From Elysia crispata (Eukaryota > Mollusca > Gastropoda > Plakobranchidae): a DNA stretch of 64,000 nt. A model generated the notes under the pieces. The model made no database searches, was not told the origin of the DNA, and worked only from the letters and a program-made list of their open reading frames with translations. The DNA is taken from NCBI GenBank assembly GCA_033675545.1, contig JAWDGP010006604.1, positions 125,001 to 189,000 of the forward strand, given 5' to 3'. A program made the translations under genes and the position numbers. This document shows, piece after piece, positions 30,542 to 48,299 of this stretch. Position 1 is the first letter of the stretch. Each line of letters opens with the position of its first letter.

Positions 30542-32383
30542 GATTGCTAGCCATTAATAAAAAAGACCTAATGTGCTCAAACTGTCCTTCAAACTAAAAA
30601 AAAAAGTAGAAAGGGGAATACTTTAAAAAAAAGTTATCCTAAAATTGGTAATTTTACCTTTGGAGAAGAGCATAAAGATGCATGATGTGGTATGATTTTT
30701 ATCGATTATTAGCAGTGCTCTTTAAGAAGCTGAAATATATTTTAGGCAGCTTTGCTTTGAGGATTAGTAGGGGCTAACCATCGATCTAGAGATCCAAACC
30801 ATTCGTAATAGATCTATAGTTAAGCATACCCTCGTGAAAAAAAACAAAAAACAAAAAAAAAACACAGAATCAAACAATCGTGACTTTAGACAAATAATCA
30901 TCCAATGTGCAAGGTTGACTTATTTTTCTAATTGCTATATAACTAATTATTGGTTAACTAGATAAAAATGAACTTCCGGGTGCTATTATTTCAACGTTTT
31001 AAGTTTATCACAATGTTAGGGGAAAACATCATAGGCCTATACAGGAAATGAAAACACTTATCATTCATCTACAACAACCATGATTAGTGTGAAAGTTATC
31101 TGTTTTTTTTTCAACCTTCATCGATACCACGGAGAGCAGAATCTCGTACAAAGACTGTAAAAACTCACAAATATTATACGATAGGAATTCGATACTAATT
31201 TTGCACCTTCTCATTGATTTAATATTATACAAACGTTACCTTGCGGTCGACTTCATAATTACCTGCCTGGATTTTAAAAAATAGGACCGACCCTTCTCAA
31301 TCAACTTCTGGTTTCGGTTTATCGTAATCGGAAAAATCCTGTATAAGACAGACCAAGAGGCGTAAAAAAAGTGCTTGCGTCTGAAAAAGTTTTTAAGAGC
31401 TGCCGTTACTTGGTGTAGATTTAAAGTGTTTCTTTTGTTTTAACCTGTGCGTTGTATTATTTTAAATGCAAAGCTCAAAATAAACAACTGAAGGACGAAC
31501 CTAGTCGAGGTCTTGTTCTCTCGACGCTAATTTCAGCTCTTAGCGAGCCCATATAAGCTTGAATTTGCTGCCTGTTTGTTCCCATAAGATGCAGTGCTTT
31601 GCCGTTGAATCTTTATTACTGGCCGATATTCTATAGTTTTATTGCCGTATATGGTTTCACAGACTGTGATCCAGATTGTTATAAAGGACACAATTCATTG
31701 GCAGCCTTTATGGACGGTGGCCTGCGATTTTCGTTGCAAATCGAGAGAAAGCTAACTACTGGAACACAATAGACTTCCGCCGGAAAGATTATTTTAGATT
31801 ATGTCTAAGTCCTGTTTTCCTATTTTACACTAGAGCAAAGAAAAAAGGCCGATGGGTAGGAGAAAAATATCATCGATAAGGCAGATAAATGGACACATTT
31901 AAATCCATTGTAAAAAACATCTGCTTCGACGCTCTGAATTCAATCCTTGACCTGGCTGGTAACCAACGCAAGTCTAATTATGAAGGTGATTGTTTCCTCC
32001 TCTTTGATCATAAAATACTCGTTAATATAGATCTAGTCACATGTTTAAAGCAGCACATGTAAAACACGCACAATTTTTATGAGCATGAAATTAACGTCCT
32101 GCCATCTAGAGACTTTTCCCCAACGCAACATAAAATCTAGAGTCTGTGCTAAGTAAATTCATTGCTGATCATTGTTCAATATAATTATTGTTTGCAATAT
32201 ACATTTAGATTGTCAGAGATGATTGTAGGAAGGAAAGAGTCAAATAAGCAAAAACGAGAATAAATAGAAAAACACATAAAAAGACATACAATGTATATTG
32301 GGAGAAGAAAGAGAAAATGATAGAGATGAGGAGAGAAAATATTAGAGAAATAAAGGAAGAGACACAGGGAACGAGAGAGTGAG
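30541..32383. other. Intergenic, no gene seen
   Basis: AT-rich sequence without recognisable exons, repeats or RNA genes. Confidence 0.5.
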
Positions 32384-35710
<3,327 letters not shown>

Positions 35711-36193
35711 TTTATAACCACTTGCAGGCCTAAATGAATGTTCTCGGCTTATAACCACTTGCAGGCCTAAATGAATGTTCTCGGCTTATAACCACTTGCA
35801 GGCCTAAATGAATGTTCTCGGCTTATAACCACTTGCAGGCCTAAATGAATGTTCTCGGCTTATAACCACTTGCAGGCCTAAATGAATGTTCTCGGCTTAT
35901 AACCACTTGCAGGCCTAAATGAATGTTCTCGGCTTATAACCACTTGCATGCCTAAATGAATGTTCTCGGCTTATAACCACTTGAACGCCTAAATGAATGT
36001 TCTAGGCTTATAACCACTTGCAGGCCTAAATGAATGTTCTCGGCTTATAACCACTTGCAGGCCTAAATGAATGTTCTCGGCTTATAACCACTTGCAGGCC
36101 TAAATGAATGTTCTCGGCTTATAACCACTTGCAGGCCTAAATGAATGTTCTCGGCTTATAACCACTTGCAGGCCTAAATGAATGTTCTCGGCT
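35711..36193 (+). repeat. 37-bp minisatellite, 13 copies
   Basis: Head-to-tail 37-bp units containing TATAACCACTTGCAGG and ATGAATGTTCTCGG. Copies are almost identical; two near 35937-36010 carry single-base changes (GCATGCC, GAACGCC, TCTAGG). There are no unique spacers, so it is not a CRISPR-like array. Confidence 0.97.
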
Positions 36194-37050
36194 CGTGTAG
36201 TAACAGGAAAGGCAGCGAATGAAGGAAAGGTCTTATAGCGAAACCCATGCTCCTAACTGCTAATAGCTTCTAGATTTCCAAAGATTGTAAACGTATGATG
36301 AAAGCAAGTAGAACTAAGGTGCTTGGCGAAGACAATGACTTATTTACTGTTGTCGAAGCTTCTAGGTATTGGGAGCCTCAAAGTATATTATGCCTATCAT
36401 ACATTTTGGGCCTTTAAAAAGCACCTTTCTAAGCATTAATTCTTTTAAACTATGAACAATTAAGCCTATAATTAGCATGATTAATTAAACAGGTATGAAA
36501 ACGTCAGTCAACATTTCCAGTCATAGTCCCTTAACGGATTAAGTGAAAAAACAAATTTATGTATTTCATTTGGCTCTTTCTCAATTGTTTCTATCCTTTT
36601 CTGTGTCACGTCGGGATTGATCTTCTAATAAAGCCGAGATGATCAGCATATTCTTGTACCGAGATGGAAGACATTCTAAAAGCATTAAAAACTTTATTTT
36701 CAGAGCAAAGAGTAACGCTTTTCAATACAAGGACCCTCCATCTAAGGATTGACAAAATTTAAACAGAATTACCATAAGAATTTTAATTGGTCTGCCGAAA
36801 GTAATAAAATAAAAAAAAAATTCTATGTCAGTTGTCGAAATATTCCAAGTATACAGAAAAGTATTACGGTATTCTAACATACAGGAACAGCAAACAAAAA
36901 AATTGATGTAGAAACCGTAGCAAAAATTATTGTTAAAGAAGTTGCATAAGTAGCGATAAGCTTAGGATCGAGCGACTCTCCTTGTCTGTACTTTACACTA
37001 TCATATTTCAATTTACCTTTTTTACTCTTTGCAGATGTTCATGATTAGTT
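36194..37050. other. Intergenic, no gene seen
   Basis: AT-rich sequence with nothing recognisable. Confidence 0.5.
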
Positions 37051-37623
<573 letters not shown>

Positions 37624-38052
37624 GCTACGGCCACTTGTGGCCTTTATGTCTGTCTCTTTATCTGTGTGTTTCTCTGCTCCCTTGTCTCTTCCAGTAAATT
37701 GTTTGTCTTTCTCTCATCGTGTCAGCCGTGTTCTCCCCGTGTCTTCTCAATTGTTTTGTTCTCTGTCTCCATTCATCTGCTATGTTTGTGTCTTTATTTT
37801 GCTCTGTTTCCAAGAAAATGAACCTCTTTGTCTCGTTTTTGCCTATTTTTTTTTTTCTTTTCCTTAGCCTCTTTGTGTTTTACTATATCCCCTTTTTCTT
37901 CTTTTGCATCCCTCTATAGTCTAAGAGTTTGCCTGACTGTCTGTTATCTTCTTCTGACTTTACGTTTGTCTTTTTATTTCCCATCCTCTCTTTCCTATTT
38001 CACTCAGCCTTCTGCTTTCTTTCCTTCTTTCATCAACATTCGATCTACCAAT

Positions 38053-38054
<2 letters not shown>

Positions 38055-38136
<82 letters not shown>
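38055..38136 (+). repeat. (TC)n microsatellite
   Basis: About 40 CT units followed by an A run at about 38150-38163. Confidence 0.95.
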
Positions 38137-38143
<7 letters not shown>

Positions 38144-41100
38144 CCCACCAAAAAAAAAAAAAAATCCTCCCCTGATATGGTTGCTAAAAATTCATAATCC
38201 GCCACAATGAAAGTATAAATAAAAAAATACATTATATATGAAGCAGTTTTGGTGCTGAGACTGAAAAAAAAATGGTACCAAAAGGGGAAAAAAAAACGCC
38301 CAGCTCTCTATTAGTTCAAAAAGAAAGATTTGAATAGAGATATCTTAGTTCTTCTGTATAATACAGTCATAACTGTACTTCATACCGAGTGAATGGAAAT
38401 CACAGAGAAGTCACTTGACAAGCTACGTGTCCACACACAAGATGTTTACTTAGATCAAGCATGCGCAGACCGCCCTTCAAAAAGTCAATAATGTTGTTCA
38501 AAGAAGTGCCACATTCCTCATACATCCCCAGTGTGTGGCCGCCATTTTATTTTACTTCAAATGGAAAAATAAATGGACGAATCAAAAGTTCCGCTTGATA
38601 CCTCTAATGATTTCCGTAAAAGTTGTAAAATATGACTGCCTTTTATTTAATGTGTGTATTTTCCTGCTTGCCTTCCACACTGTATCCAGCCTATCCAGGT
38701 TCTTTTTTGCATGTCTTTCCTTTTCCTTTTTCTAAATTTTTTTTAGCCAGCCTTCGTGTTTTTTTTACCAGCTAAATCAGTTGCAAAACTTACCTACACA
38801 AAAACTAGAGACGAAACAATTTCATGCATAATTATAAAAATACATTACAGTTTTACCTGGCCTGTTTTACACCCTAACTGACATTCTATTTAGGCTTTAA
38901 TGTATTGGTCATAAGCATTCCAGATTTATCATCCAGGTCTATAAAACAACAAGACATGTGAAAGATTGTCGGTCTGAAACCTGCTTTCTCTCATAATCTG
39001 AATCATAAAACTCATTCTTCTTCTACACCAGTTTCTTTAAGGAGGAAAATTATGTGTCTTAAGGTGGTGGTGATGTTGTTTCTTCCTGTGAATGTGTGTG
39101 GGTGTGTCTGATGTTGAGATGTAATTGAAGGTTAAGGAAACCAGTTCTGAGCGCGGATGTCCGATATAAATAAACTATTCTTTTGTTTTTATTCTTCGTC
39201 GGCATCTATAAAGAAATCCGCAGAGATTTTTGTGTCAGATACCATAGCTGCGGCCCTGGTGTGGAGAGTTTTGCAAAGGTCTTAATTTCGCACATTTCGA
39301 AAACGTAAGAAGTCTTGTTGTACAAAGCGCTTTCCATAAAGGAAAACAACTGGGTCAGGCCTAAGGTAATCCGAGTTGTTTTTTGTTTATTCAGAATTTA
39401 AGAAATGTAAATTAGTTTTTGACTTTTAATGGTGATCATTCTTGCTATAACACTGATTATAACAACAAATTAAATGAAATTGTCAATTTTTTCAATTATT
39501 GTGAACAACAGATTTTCAATACTTTATTTTTCCGTGTGTGTTAGGGTGTATTTAAGAAAGCTGGCAAATGTTTTATTTAAATTATGTGAAAAACACACAG
39601 ACACACACACACACATATATAACTATACATTTATTTAAGAGACACGTGCAAAGTAATTTTCACACGGCCTCATCTTGATTTGAAGTCCAATTTAAATTTG
39701 TACGAGGGTAACCGTCTTGTGATATAAAAAACATGCATCTCTATAACAGTTAGATTGAATAAGTGATGGTTGTTATAAAACCATAACTTAACTTTAGCTA
39801 GGCAGATTTTCTGAGACAAAAACTCATGCAAAGTTAGAATCGAACCATAGATTCACTCCTTTTTTTCGGTTCCGAATCACTCTAGCAGTGTTGTTGATGG
39901 TGTTATATATTCTTAATTTTATTTGAGAGTAACCGCTGGATTTTAGTTAGATTTTACAGCAATCTAAACATATTGAACTGCTTAGACATAGTCTGTCTTG
40001 ATCACTTCATGGGCAGTTGTTTTGTTTATTTATATTTTAGTTTCTTCGTTTCTGTTTTGTTCGTTACTTTTGATATAAGTCTATCTGCCTACTTAACAGA
40101 ATATCTCCATCTTGTACCTATTCATCTTTTTAATCTATGTATTTATCCATCTATATATCTGTCTATCAATTGATCTATCTAGTTTTCTTTTCATCCTTAT
40201 ATTTACCAATATAATTACCCATTAATCGATCTGGATTTTTTTTTTATTTGCTATCCGCATATTGAAGCATTAATCTACATAACCATCTGTCTATCATCTT
40301 TTTGTTTATCAAGCTGGCAATCTGTACATCTTCCGACAAGAACTCATGACGCTTTCCTGTTAAAAGTCTAACATACAACACAGCTCTACCCTCTCGTTGC
40401 CTAGGACTATTTTCTCCAGTTGTGCCTGTCAGTTTAAAATAGTTCGGCTATCTGAGCTGATATCCCTCCGCTGTTTCGTGATAGTCTATGGATATCTTCT
40501 CTCCATTGTGTACTGAATTCCAGTCTTCAAACGGGTATAATCTTACGTCACATTCTTTGATCACAACCACGAACTATCTTACCTTTCTAAACTATTTATT
40601 CAGGAAGAAGCATAGCACTTATACAATACTTTTAATCTTGAAGCGTGACTTTCAAAGCTTCTTTTTTTGTTCTGTTTGTTTTTATTCAACGTATGGGTGT
40701 GGTGTCTGTTTAAAGAAAAAAAAGGAAAAAATAAGACAGATATTCTTCAACGATTACTGCAAACAAAAATCACAGTATTATGTATAGCATATCTTTGGGA
40801 GATATATTTAAAGCCCATAGAGATTCAGTTACGCCTTTGTAAACCAATAAAAACTCTTTGGCTTTTTATAAGTTTAATTTAATCCATATAAGAATTTTGC
40901 CTAACCATTAATCTTGAGGTATAACACCCCCCCCCCCCCCTCTTTAACATTATTTCTTTTTTTTTCAAGCTCGTATTTCCTTGATACTGACTTCGGGTCT
41001 TCCCCTTGTATTAGATGGCATCCGTTCAAACATCTGCCACTTTGGTGAAACTAAGCTCACTAGCAGCATAGTAAGGGTTGGTCCTGGAGTGAGATAAGAA

Positions 41101-43683
41101 GTTCTATTCTGCAACGTTCACGTCTCGACCAGTAGTCTTTGACAGCGTAGGTTGATATAGTTAGAGGCTAAAAGCTTTTCTTCTCGTTCGTAACGTTTGG
41201 CAAAGAGCAAAGCAAAATTCTTCAAAATTCTTTTATGAAAATATCTTTAATAAATTATCATTTTTTCCGCTCTAACTTTTCAAAAAGTAATTCTAGGGAA
41301 AAAGAATAGTTGTCGAATAATTTTTTTTTAATTGCACAATGCTATTTCTTGCCTGGAGACAAAAAAAAAAAATATAAATAAAGAAATTTAAAAAAATTGT
41401 AACAAAAAAAAAAAAACCCAAAAAAAACCAACAAACAACAAACAAACAAACAAACAAAAAATATCAGAAACAAAAACAAGAAAATAAAAAATAAAATAAA
41501 AAATAAAACCAAGTTTATCATTGGGAAGAAGACTATGATTTTCAGTTGTGAGTTTTGGGACACTTTAGCAGACAATTCTTCAACTCTGATGTTCTTTATA
41601 ATTATGAAACTGCAAGAAAATAAGGGGATGTGAAAGAATTTAGAACAACATTGTCTTTCTTAATGACTTTAAACTTAACCAGCCTCGAGCCACGGTTTGA
41701 GACCGCCTTTTTGTGGACGAAGTTTAGCCAACAAACAATTTAGAATTCGGAAAGAGATCTAACTTGAGGTGATGTATATGGGATATTAGAAATTATCTCG
41801 CGCTCTGACTTCATTTAACCGAATTTCACGTGGCTCTGTTAACCCAGGCTTTTGCTTAACCTTCTTATCGAAGAAATAACTAAAATCAGTTTCACTTTCA
41901 GTTATTTTCCACATTTATTATCTCCAGTATTGTTTTTTGGGGCTGAACCAAGTAACTGATACTAACTCTCTTTCTAACTATCCTTTACCTTTTGTTTTTT
42001 TTTTTTCCTTCGACAAAACTTCCGAAAACTGATGTTGCTATCATTAAGATCATCTCATTATCTTACAACCCCCGAACATAGAGAGGCCAGAATATCATCA
42101 ACACACCAGCCCGAGGGTTGGCTATGTTTGGGTTGGCTTTCTTTAGACAGTAGAGGACAGACAACAAAATTCAAATCCACTGAGATCTAGATCTAGATCC
42201 TCGAAAGTGACCGCTAGTGCATCAAGTCAGCCTTGGGGATCAGAAAGCGGATGCATTAAACTGTTCTCATTTCATATTTTCAAGTGGAATGTGTAACTGT
42301 TCCCGCTGTTTTATTCTTTCCTTGACGTCTTTCTAAGGTCGCGTGAAGGAGAAGGCGACAGGTCCAACCAGTTTGGGTCTTTTTATCACCTGGACAGACT
42401 TTACCACAGACTTTACTACAGACTCTACCACAGACCCCAGAATGTTTGAGAATAGTCCGCGCGCAACAGGCCTTCGGTTTACCCCTCCATCAGCCTGGAG
42501 AACGAACATTCTGGTCGATGTTGTTATGGTTCGACGCGCAATTTTTGTGCTGCTATAGGTGCACAACTTATTTAAATATTTTGTCAACTTTTATAGAGAA
42601 AAAAAAGTTTACCTGCTTTTTTCTTTATCTGTTATCTTTATACAACGCCATCTAGAACATAGTTGCCACCGTCCCTTTTCTAATTTCTAGTCTACATCGA
42701 TTCAAGAAAGTTACTCGTTTATAGAAGATTCAATCTATAATCCACGAAGCATTTGCGGAGTTGACGTTTTAGCATCCTGTATTGGTCTCGGTGGATTAGT
42801 AGAATCCATGCTCAGGTGTTACAGGGGATCAACCTGATCAGGACGGAATTCTAAGGCTGCACTTAGAAAAATCTCACATTTTTTTCCTTTTTCTTCTTAA
42901 ACGAAAGAGAAAAAACAAAAGTCAATGTTCATCTAAATATGCATTTTACACATTTAATTCGCTTAAAACTTAAAGCGAGGCCTTAATAACTCTTATTGTT
43001 TGCTAAATTTTTAGGCATACAGCAAATGCTGCAAGATTTGGATATTCATTTTGATTTCATTCTCTCAATATTCTATCAAAGACATGAAAGACATACGAGT
43101 ACTATGATTAATGGGAGTCAAGCAGTTCTATAATGCAGCATTTAGCTTAAAGACATAATATACTATGATTAATGGGAGGCAAGCAGTTCTATAATGTAGC
43201 ATTTAGCTTTTGAGACTTTAAATGGCTCATCTTTTTTCCGATTTTTCAGCACATTTTTATAAAGGAATGAAACTTCCCTAAATATTTTAATCCTTGGATC
43301 TTCAGATTTAAGTGAAAAACAAAACAAGAGAAAAAACAAACTCTGAAACCCAATTCGAGTGACGCGTTTCGCATGCTGTTTCAAGGCAGAATCAAAAGCG
43401 CAAAACAAAAAACAAAAACTGGCTAAGGCTGTCTCGGTTACGTGGTCTTCGCTTACTGGGGCCAGGTCTCGCGCAAACTGAATACTTGCGTTTTTTCTGG
43501 GCTTGGTCCAGCAAGCAGATCTGGTCTAGATCTAGTCGTTCCTTGTGCTGCAGTTTTCTCCACGCGTGTTAAAGGGTGTTTCCCCTCGGTGCGTAGCATA
43601 CAGATTGTTCTAGAAGATCGCCCATCTTTGCTGAACACATACACAGGGAGCTTAATTAAGTTTAAAAAAAAATCAGGTTTGGG
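38137..43683. other. Long intergenic stretch without supported genes
   Basis: AT-rich. Contents: a short (AC)n at about 39599-39615; decayed TCTA tetranucleotide sequence at 40080-40320; a C14 run at 40927-40940; A-rich decayed sequence at 41360-41510; AGATCTAGATCTAGAT at 42183-42198; a 12-bp triplication (ACAGACTYTACY) at about 42393-42435; and a 61-bp-spaced duplication at 43101-43149 and 43162-43210. Confidence 0.5.
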
Positions 43684-44169
<486 letters not shown>

Positions 44170-44173
<4 letters not shown>

Positions 44174-44561
44174 CAGACAGACAGACACAGAAAGAAAGAA
44201 AGAGATCGAGAAGAAAAAAGAAAATGTAAATAGGAGAAGAAAAAAATCACTTTTAATTGGCGTAAACAAGTTTCATAAGAACGTCTATTTTAACGTAATA
44301 TCGAACTTGCGTTTTTTTTTGTTTTTGTTTTTTTTTTTTTTTTACTATCCTTTTTTTGATGCGGTGTCAACCGTTGTTATTTCCTAGGAATCTAATGCTT
44401 GTTCACGTTGCATCTATCTGATCCACTTGTGCAAAGATACTTGTTCCTTCACCTGGACTTGTCTTAACGCCCTCCACCCCACTCTCTTTTCTGGCTTCTC
44501 TCTTCAGTTCAGTCTGGTCACGCTTGCCCGCACGAGCAGGCCCTGATTCATCTGTCCCTTC
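44170..44561. other. Intergenic, no gene seen
   Basis: T-rich sequence with nothing recognisable. Confidence 0.45.
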
Positions 44562-44730
44562 TTTTGGTTTTCTTGTTCCTCATTCTCTTCCTCTGGTTTT
44601 CTTGTTCCTCTTTCTCTTCCTCTGGTTTTCTTGTTCCTCTTTCTCTTCCTCTGGTTTTCTTGTTCCTCTTTCTCTTCCTCTGGTTTTCTTGTTCCTCATT
44701 CTCTTCCTCTGGTTTTCTTGTTCCTCTTTT
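44562..44730 (+). repeat. 29-bp pyrimidine-rich minisatellite, about 6 copies
   Basis: Units begin GGTTTTCTTGTTCCTC. Some copies read CAT and others CTT at the same place. 29 is not a multiple of 3, so all forward frames appear open and the Phe/Leu/Ser frames are artefacts. Confidence 0.93.
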
Positions 44731-44939
44731 CAGTGGAATGATGCCATACTTTTCGCTCGTCGGAGAGATTTTTCAATTGCCCTCTATCGAATCTTTAAAA
44801 GTGCGACTTTCATCATGCAAACTCGACCAGTGGAGGTGAGGGAGTAACATCGCCAGGGGGAGGGAAGTAACACTCTGGGTCATAGTCTGGGGCGCTTGAG
44901 GACTGGGCATAAACAAACGGCTACGTGGTCTGGGTCAAC

Positions 44940-45300
44940 TCAGGACAGGAGGAAGGAGCACTGTGTGCTACATAAAGCCTGTCTCTCTAGGTGTCAGAGG
45001 AAGGAGCACTGTGTGCTACAAGCCTGTCTCTCTAGGTGTCAGAGGAGGGAGCACTATGTGCTACATAAAGCTTGTCTCTCTAGGTGTCAGAGGAGGGAGC
45101 ACTATGTGCTACATAAAGCTTGTCTCTCTAGGTGTCAGAGGAGGGAGCACTATGTGCTACATAAAGCTTGTCTCTCTAGGTGTCAGAGGCAGGAGCACTA
45201 TGTGCTACATAAAGCCTGTCTCTCTAGGTGTCAGAGGAGGGAGCACTATGTGCTACATAAAGCTTGTCTCTCTAGGTGTCAGAGGAGGGAGTAATTGTGC
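44940..45300 (+). repeat. 48-bp minisatellite, about 7 copies
   Basis: Units contain GTGTCAGAGGAGGGAGCAC, TGTGCTACATAAAGC and TGTCTCTCTAG. One copy lacks the CATAAAG part. Exact codon-multiple spacing (48 = 16 x 3) makes a repeated 16-residue peptide frame, which I regard as incidental. Confidence 0.93.
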
Positions 45301-45617
45301 TACATAGCCTGTATCACATGGTGTCACAGGAGGGAGCAACTGTGCTACACTGCTTGTCTTCTACGGTGACAGAGGAAGGAGAATAATATGCTACATAGCC
45401 TGTATCGCGTGGTGGCAGAGCAGGGAGAGTAATATGCTTCACAGCATGTGTCACATTGTGACAAAGGAGGGAATAACTGCATTATAGCATGTATCACTGC
45501 AGTATAGCAATTTTCCCACAATATGCTACAAAACATGTGTAACTTTGTGACAGAGGAGAGAATATCTACTACATACGATTTATCACTTTGTAACGCAGGA
45601 GGGAATAACTGCACTAT
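45301..45617 (+). repeat. Diverged linker units between the 48-bp and 43-bp arrays
   Basis: Irregular copies that keep the GTGTCA..AGGAGGGA and TGCTACA/GCACTATA landmarks. They bridge the two arrays and suggest a common origin. Confidence 0.75.
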
Positions 45618-46193
45618 AGCAGGTGTCACTTTGTGAGAGAGAAGGGAATAACTGCACTATAGCAGGTGTCTCTTTGTGAGAGAGAAGGGAATAACTGCAC
45701 TATAGCAGGTGTCACTTTGTGAGAGAGAAGGGAATAACTGCACTATAGCAGGTGTCACTTTGTGAGAGAGAAGGGAATAACTGCACTATAGCAGGTGTCA
45801 CTTTGTGAGAGAGAAGGGAATAACTGCACTATAGCAGGTGTCACTTTGTGAGAGAGAAGGGAATAACTGCACTATAGCAGGTGTCACTTTATGAGAGAGA
45901 GAAGGGAATAACTGCACTATAGCAGGTGTCACTTTGTGAGAGAGAAGGGAATAACTGCACTATAGCAGGTGTCAATTTGTGAGAGAGAGAAGGGAATAAC
46001 TGCACTATAGCAGGTGTCTCTTTGTGAGAGAGAAGGGAATAACTGCACTATAGCAGGTGTCACTTTGTGAGAGAGAAGGGAATAACTGCACTATAGCAGG
46101 TGTCACTTTGTGAGAGAGAAGGAAATAACTGCACTATAGCAGGTGTCACTTTGTGAGAGAGAAGGGAATAACTGCACTATAGCAGGTGTCACA
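45618..46193 (+). repeat. 43-bp minisatellite, about 13 copies
   Basis: Units contain GCAGGTGTCACTTTGTGAGA and GGGAATAACTGCACTATA. A few copies have an extra GA pair, giving 45 bp. Copies are highly uniform. Confidence 0.95.
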
Positions 46194-48187
46194 TGGGAAC
46201 AGATGAGAGGGAATCAACTACAAAGCCTGAGGACCTTTTCGGTCTATAATGGGATGACTGCTGTTTATGAGGTAGGTCGCATGATGGTAGGGAGGGATTT
46301 GTAGAAGATTGCAGAATGAAAAATTTCTGAACGAATTGCGCTATTTCCATTTATCCATGACAGAAAGAACCTGATTTTGAGCAATGTCTTACATATTGAT
46401 GATTCATAAAGAAAAATGAGTTGTAAACAGATGTTTTCTGCCCGAAAGTGTGTAAGAAATTTTAGCTGAAATTTCTAATCACACTCACAATGGAAAATTA
46501 TGCCATACATGGTTCGGCTTAACGATTGAGAGGGAGAGCTTTATGACCTGTGGGCGATACGTCAATGGGATTTAAGAACTTTGGAAGGTGTCAAATATCT
46601 TTATAAAGATGAGATAAAATAAATGTAAAATATAGAGACGATACAGTAAACACTTACAGCCCAACTTATCGTCCAAGATGGGATGATGTTCAACAGTTCT
46701 TAAAATAACCCTGAAGAAAACTTCGAGGCTTACATTAATCACTTATGTATCAGATCAGCTGGTTTAAAGTACTTGTTTGCTTAATGCCTGCCCACTTTGT
46801 GGGTGTAAACGTCGTGTAATTTCACAACGCCTTTTTCAAACACGCGGTTCATTCCTCAAGTGAAAGAAAAGAAAGCTCAGCCCCTTCCCTTTATACCTCA
46901 ACAAACTCCAAAACGTTTTCCATATTTATAGCTCTATGATCAGCTGTGTGACGTCACATGCGTGATGGTTGTCTGGGAGTTGACGGTAGGCGCGTCATGC
47001 ATGCCCCGGCAGTTCCGCGTCATGACATGGAGGACGCATGCGCAAAACGGCTAAAAATAACGGTCAGTATGAATGCGAAGCTGCGTAGTATATGACTAGG
47101 AGGCGGAAACTAGAGATTTTGATTTCTATTTCATTCACAATCACTTGGGAAGTTTTTTCTCTAAACTTGTATGCCAGAATAACCTTTCAAGGTTTGAAAA
47201 AAAATTACATGAATTTCTCTTTACAGAGCGTGCGTGGTACTCGTGCGCTTGTCACGACAGCCATGTCTACCTGAAAAAGATTTGCGCAGCTATAGAGACA
47301 CTTGGGGCTCTGGTTTACCTAGCAGTGCCTGGCATGAAGAATTTTAACTGACTTTAGAGGCAGTGTTTCACTGTTGACACCCAGATTTCTTCACCACTTA
47401 TGTAAACACAGAAAGGACTAGAGCGTCTGCTCAGTAAAAATTCAAGCCTGTCCGACCTGCTGCTTGCGCGTCATCTTCAAACTCCTGTCACGTTATTTGA
47501 TAACATAATTATATCACACCGAAGATCATAAGCATCATTTCTTTAATTGAGTCGTGATTTAGACTTCGTAGTCTTTTAATGGATCTTCTTATCCTACTCA
47601 AAGACATTATGCTTAAAGCAATACATTTGGTAATGAACAAATCTGATGACTTTTATTTTATGGCATGTTGTCTCATTCCGAACACGTTGATATAAAACGA
47701 AGCCTGTGAAGAAGTCATCAGACAAACCAGAGCTGTTGAAGCAAGTTTCCAAATTAAAAACAAGCCATGACATAAACTTATGAAACTAATTTCTTTATAT
47801 CTTGGTCTTAAATCATTAGCTTTGTGTGGGACTGGCTCATTGAGACATGAACAATTAGCAGCCACGAACGCACGTGGTAGTGTTTGCATGCTTGACGTTC
47901 ATTAGGCAAAGCATCAGTTTCTGCAGACAGTTAAGATCTGAATGCTGTACAGAAGGGAGATAAATTCCGCCAGTGCCAGTCAAATACAGTGACAACCGTG
48001 ATTGTGTCAACACCTTCTGGTGATTTCAGTCTTGTCCTCTCACCCTACCTGCACGTGGAGACAACACGCCACAGTAGAAATTCATTCTGATGCTAACCCC
48101 TGCTTATATCTTTCGATTCTACTTGCTGATTTATCAGAATTAAAAAAAAAAGACTTTTTTTCACGCAGCTCAAAATTTTGCATGTCA
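46194..48187. other. Intergenic, holds a CpG-richer possible regulatory patch
   Basis: No gene supported; small frames at 47092-47351 have no recognisable similarity. The patch at 46940-47080 is listed separately. Confidence 0.5.
46940..47080. promoter_or_regulatory. Candidate regulatory patch with CRE and MEF2-type sites
   Basis: Contains the palindromic cAMP-response element TGACGTCA (46949-46956), a CATGCGCA half-site near 47037-47044, and CTAAAAATAA, which fits the MEF2 consensus, at about 47051-47060. CpG is higher than in the flanks. No downstream gene could be defined, so this is a motif-level suggestion only. Confidence 0.25.
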
Positions 48188-48299
48188 AGTTTTTATGAAC
48201 ATTTTCAGTGTATTTTCTTCATTTAGTTTTTATGAACATTTTAAGTGTATTTTTTTCGTTCAGTTTTTATGAACATTTTAAGTGTATTTTCTTCATTAA
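48188..48299 (+). repeat. 37-bp tandem triplication
   Basis: Three units start at 48188, 48225 and 48262, sharing AGTTTTTATGAACATTTT and GTGTATTTT. Unrelated in sequence to the 37-bp array at 35.7 kb. Confidence 0.9.

Noticed and set aside
35711-36193. CRISPR-like repeat array
   Set aside because: Units are contiguous with no unique spacers and the genome is eukaryotic; it is a minisatellite.
39833-39855. GGTTCGATTC-like T-loop on the minus strand (tRNA candidate)
   Set aside because: No A-box, acceptor stem or anticodon arm could be fitted around it.
44895-45294. Repeated 16-residue peptide frame (CLSRCQRREHYVLHKA type)
   Set aside because: The 48-bp unit is a multiple of three, which keeps any stop-free frame open. 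Units lengthen, shorten and turn into 43-bp units without regard to frame.
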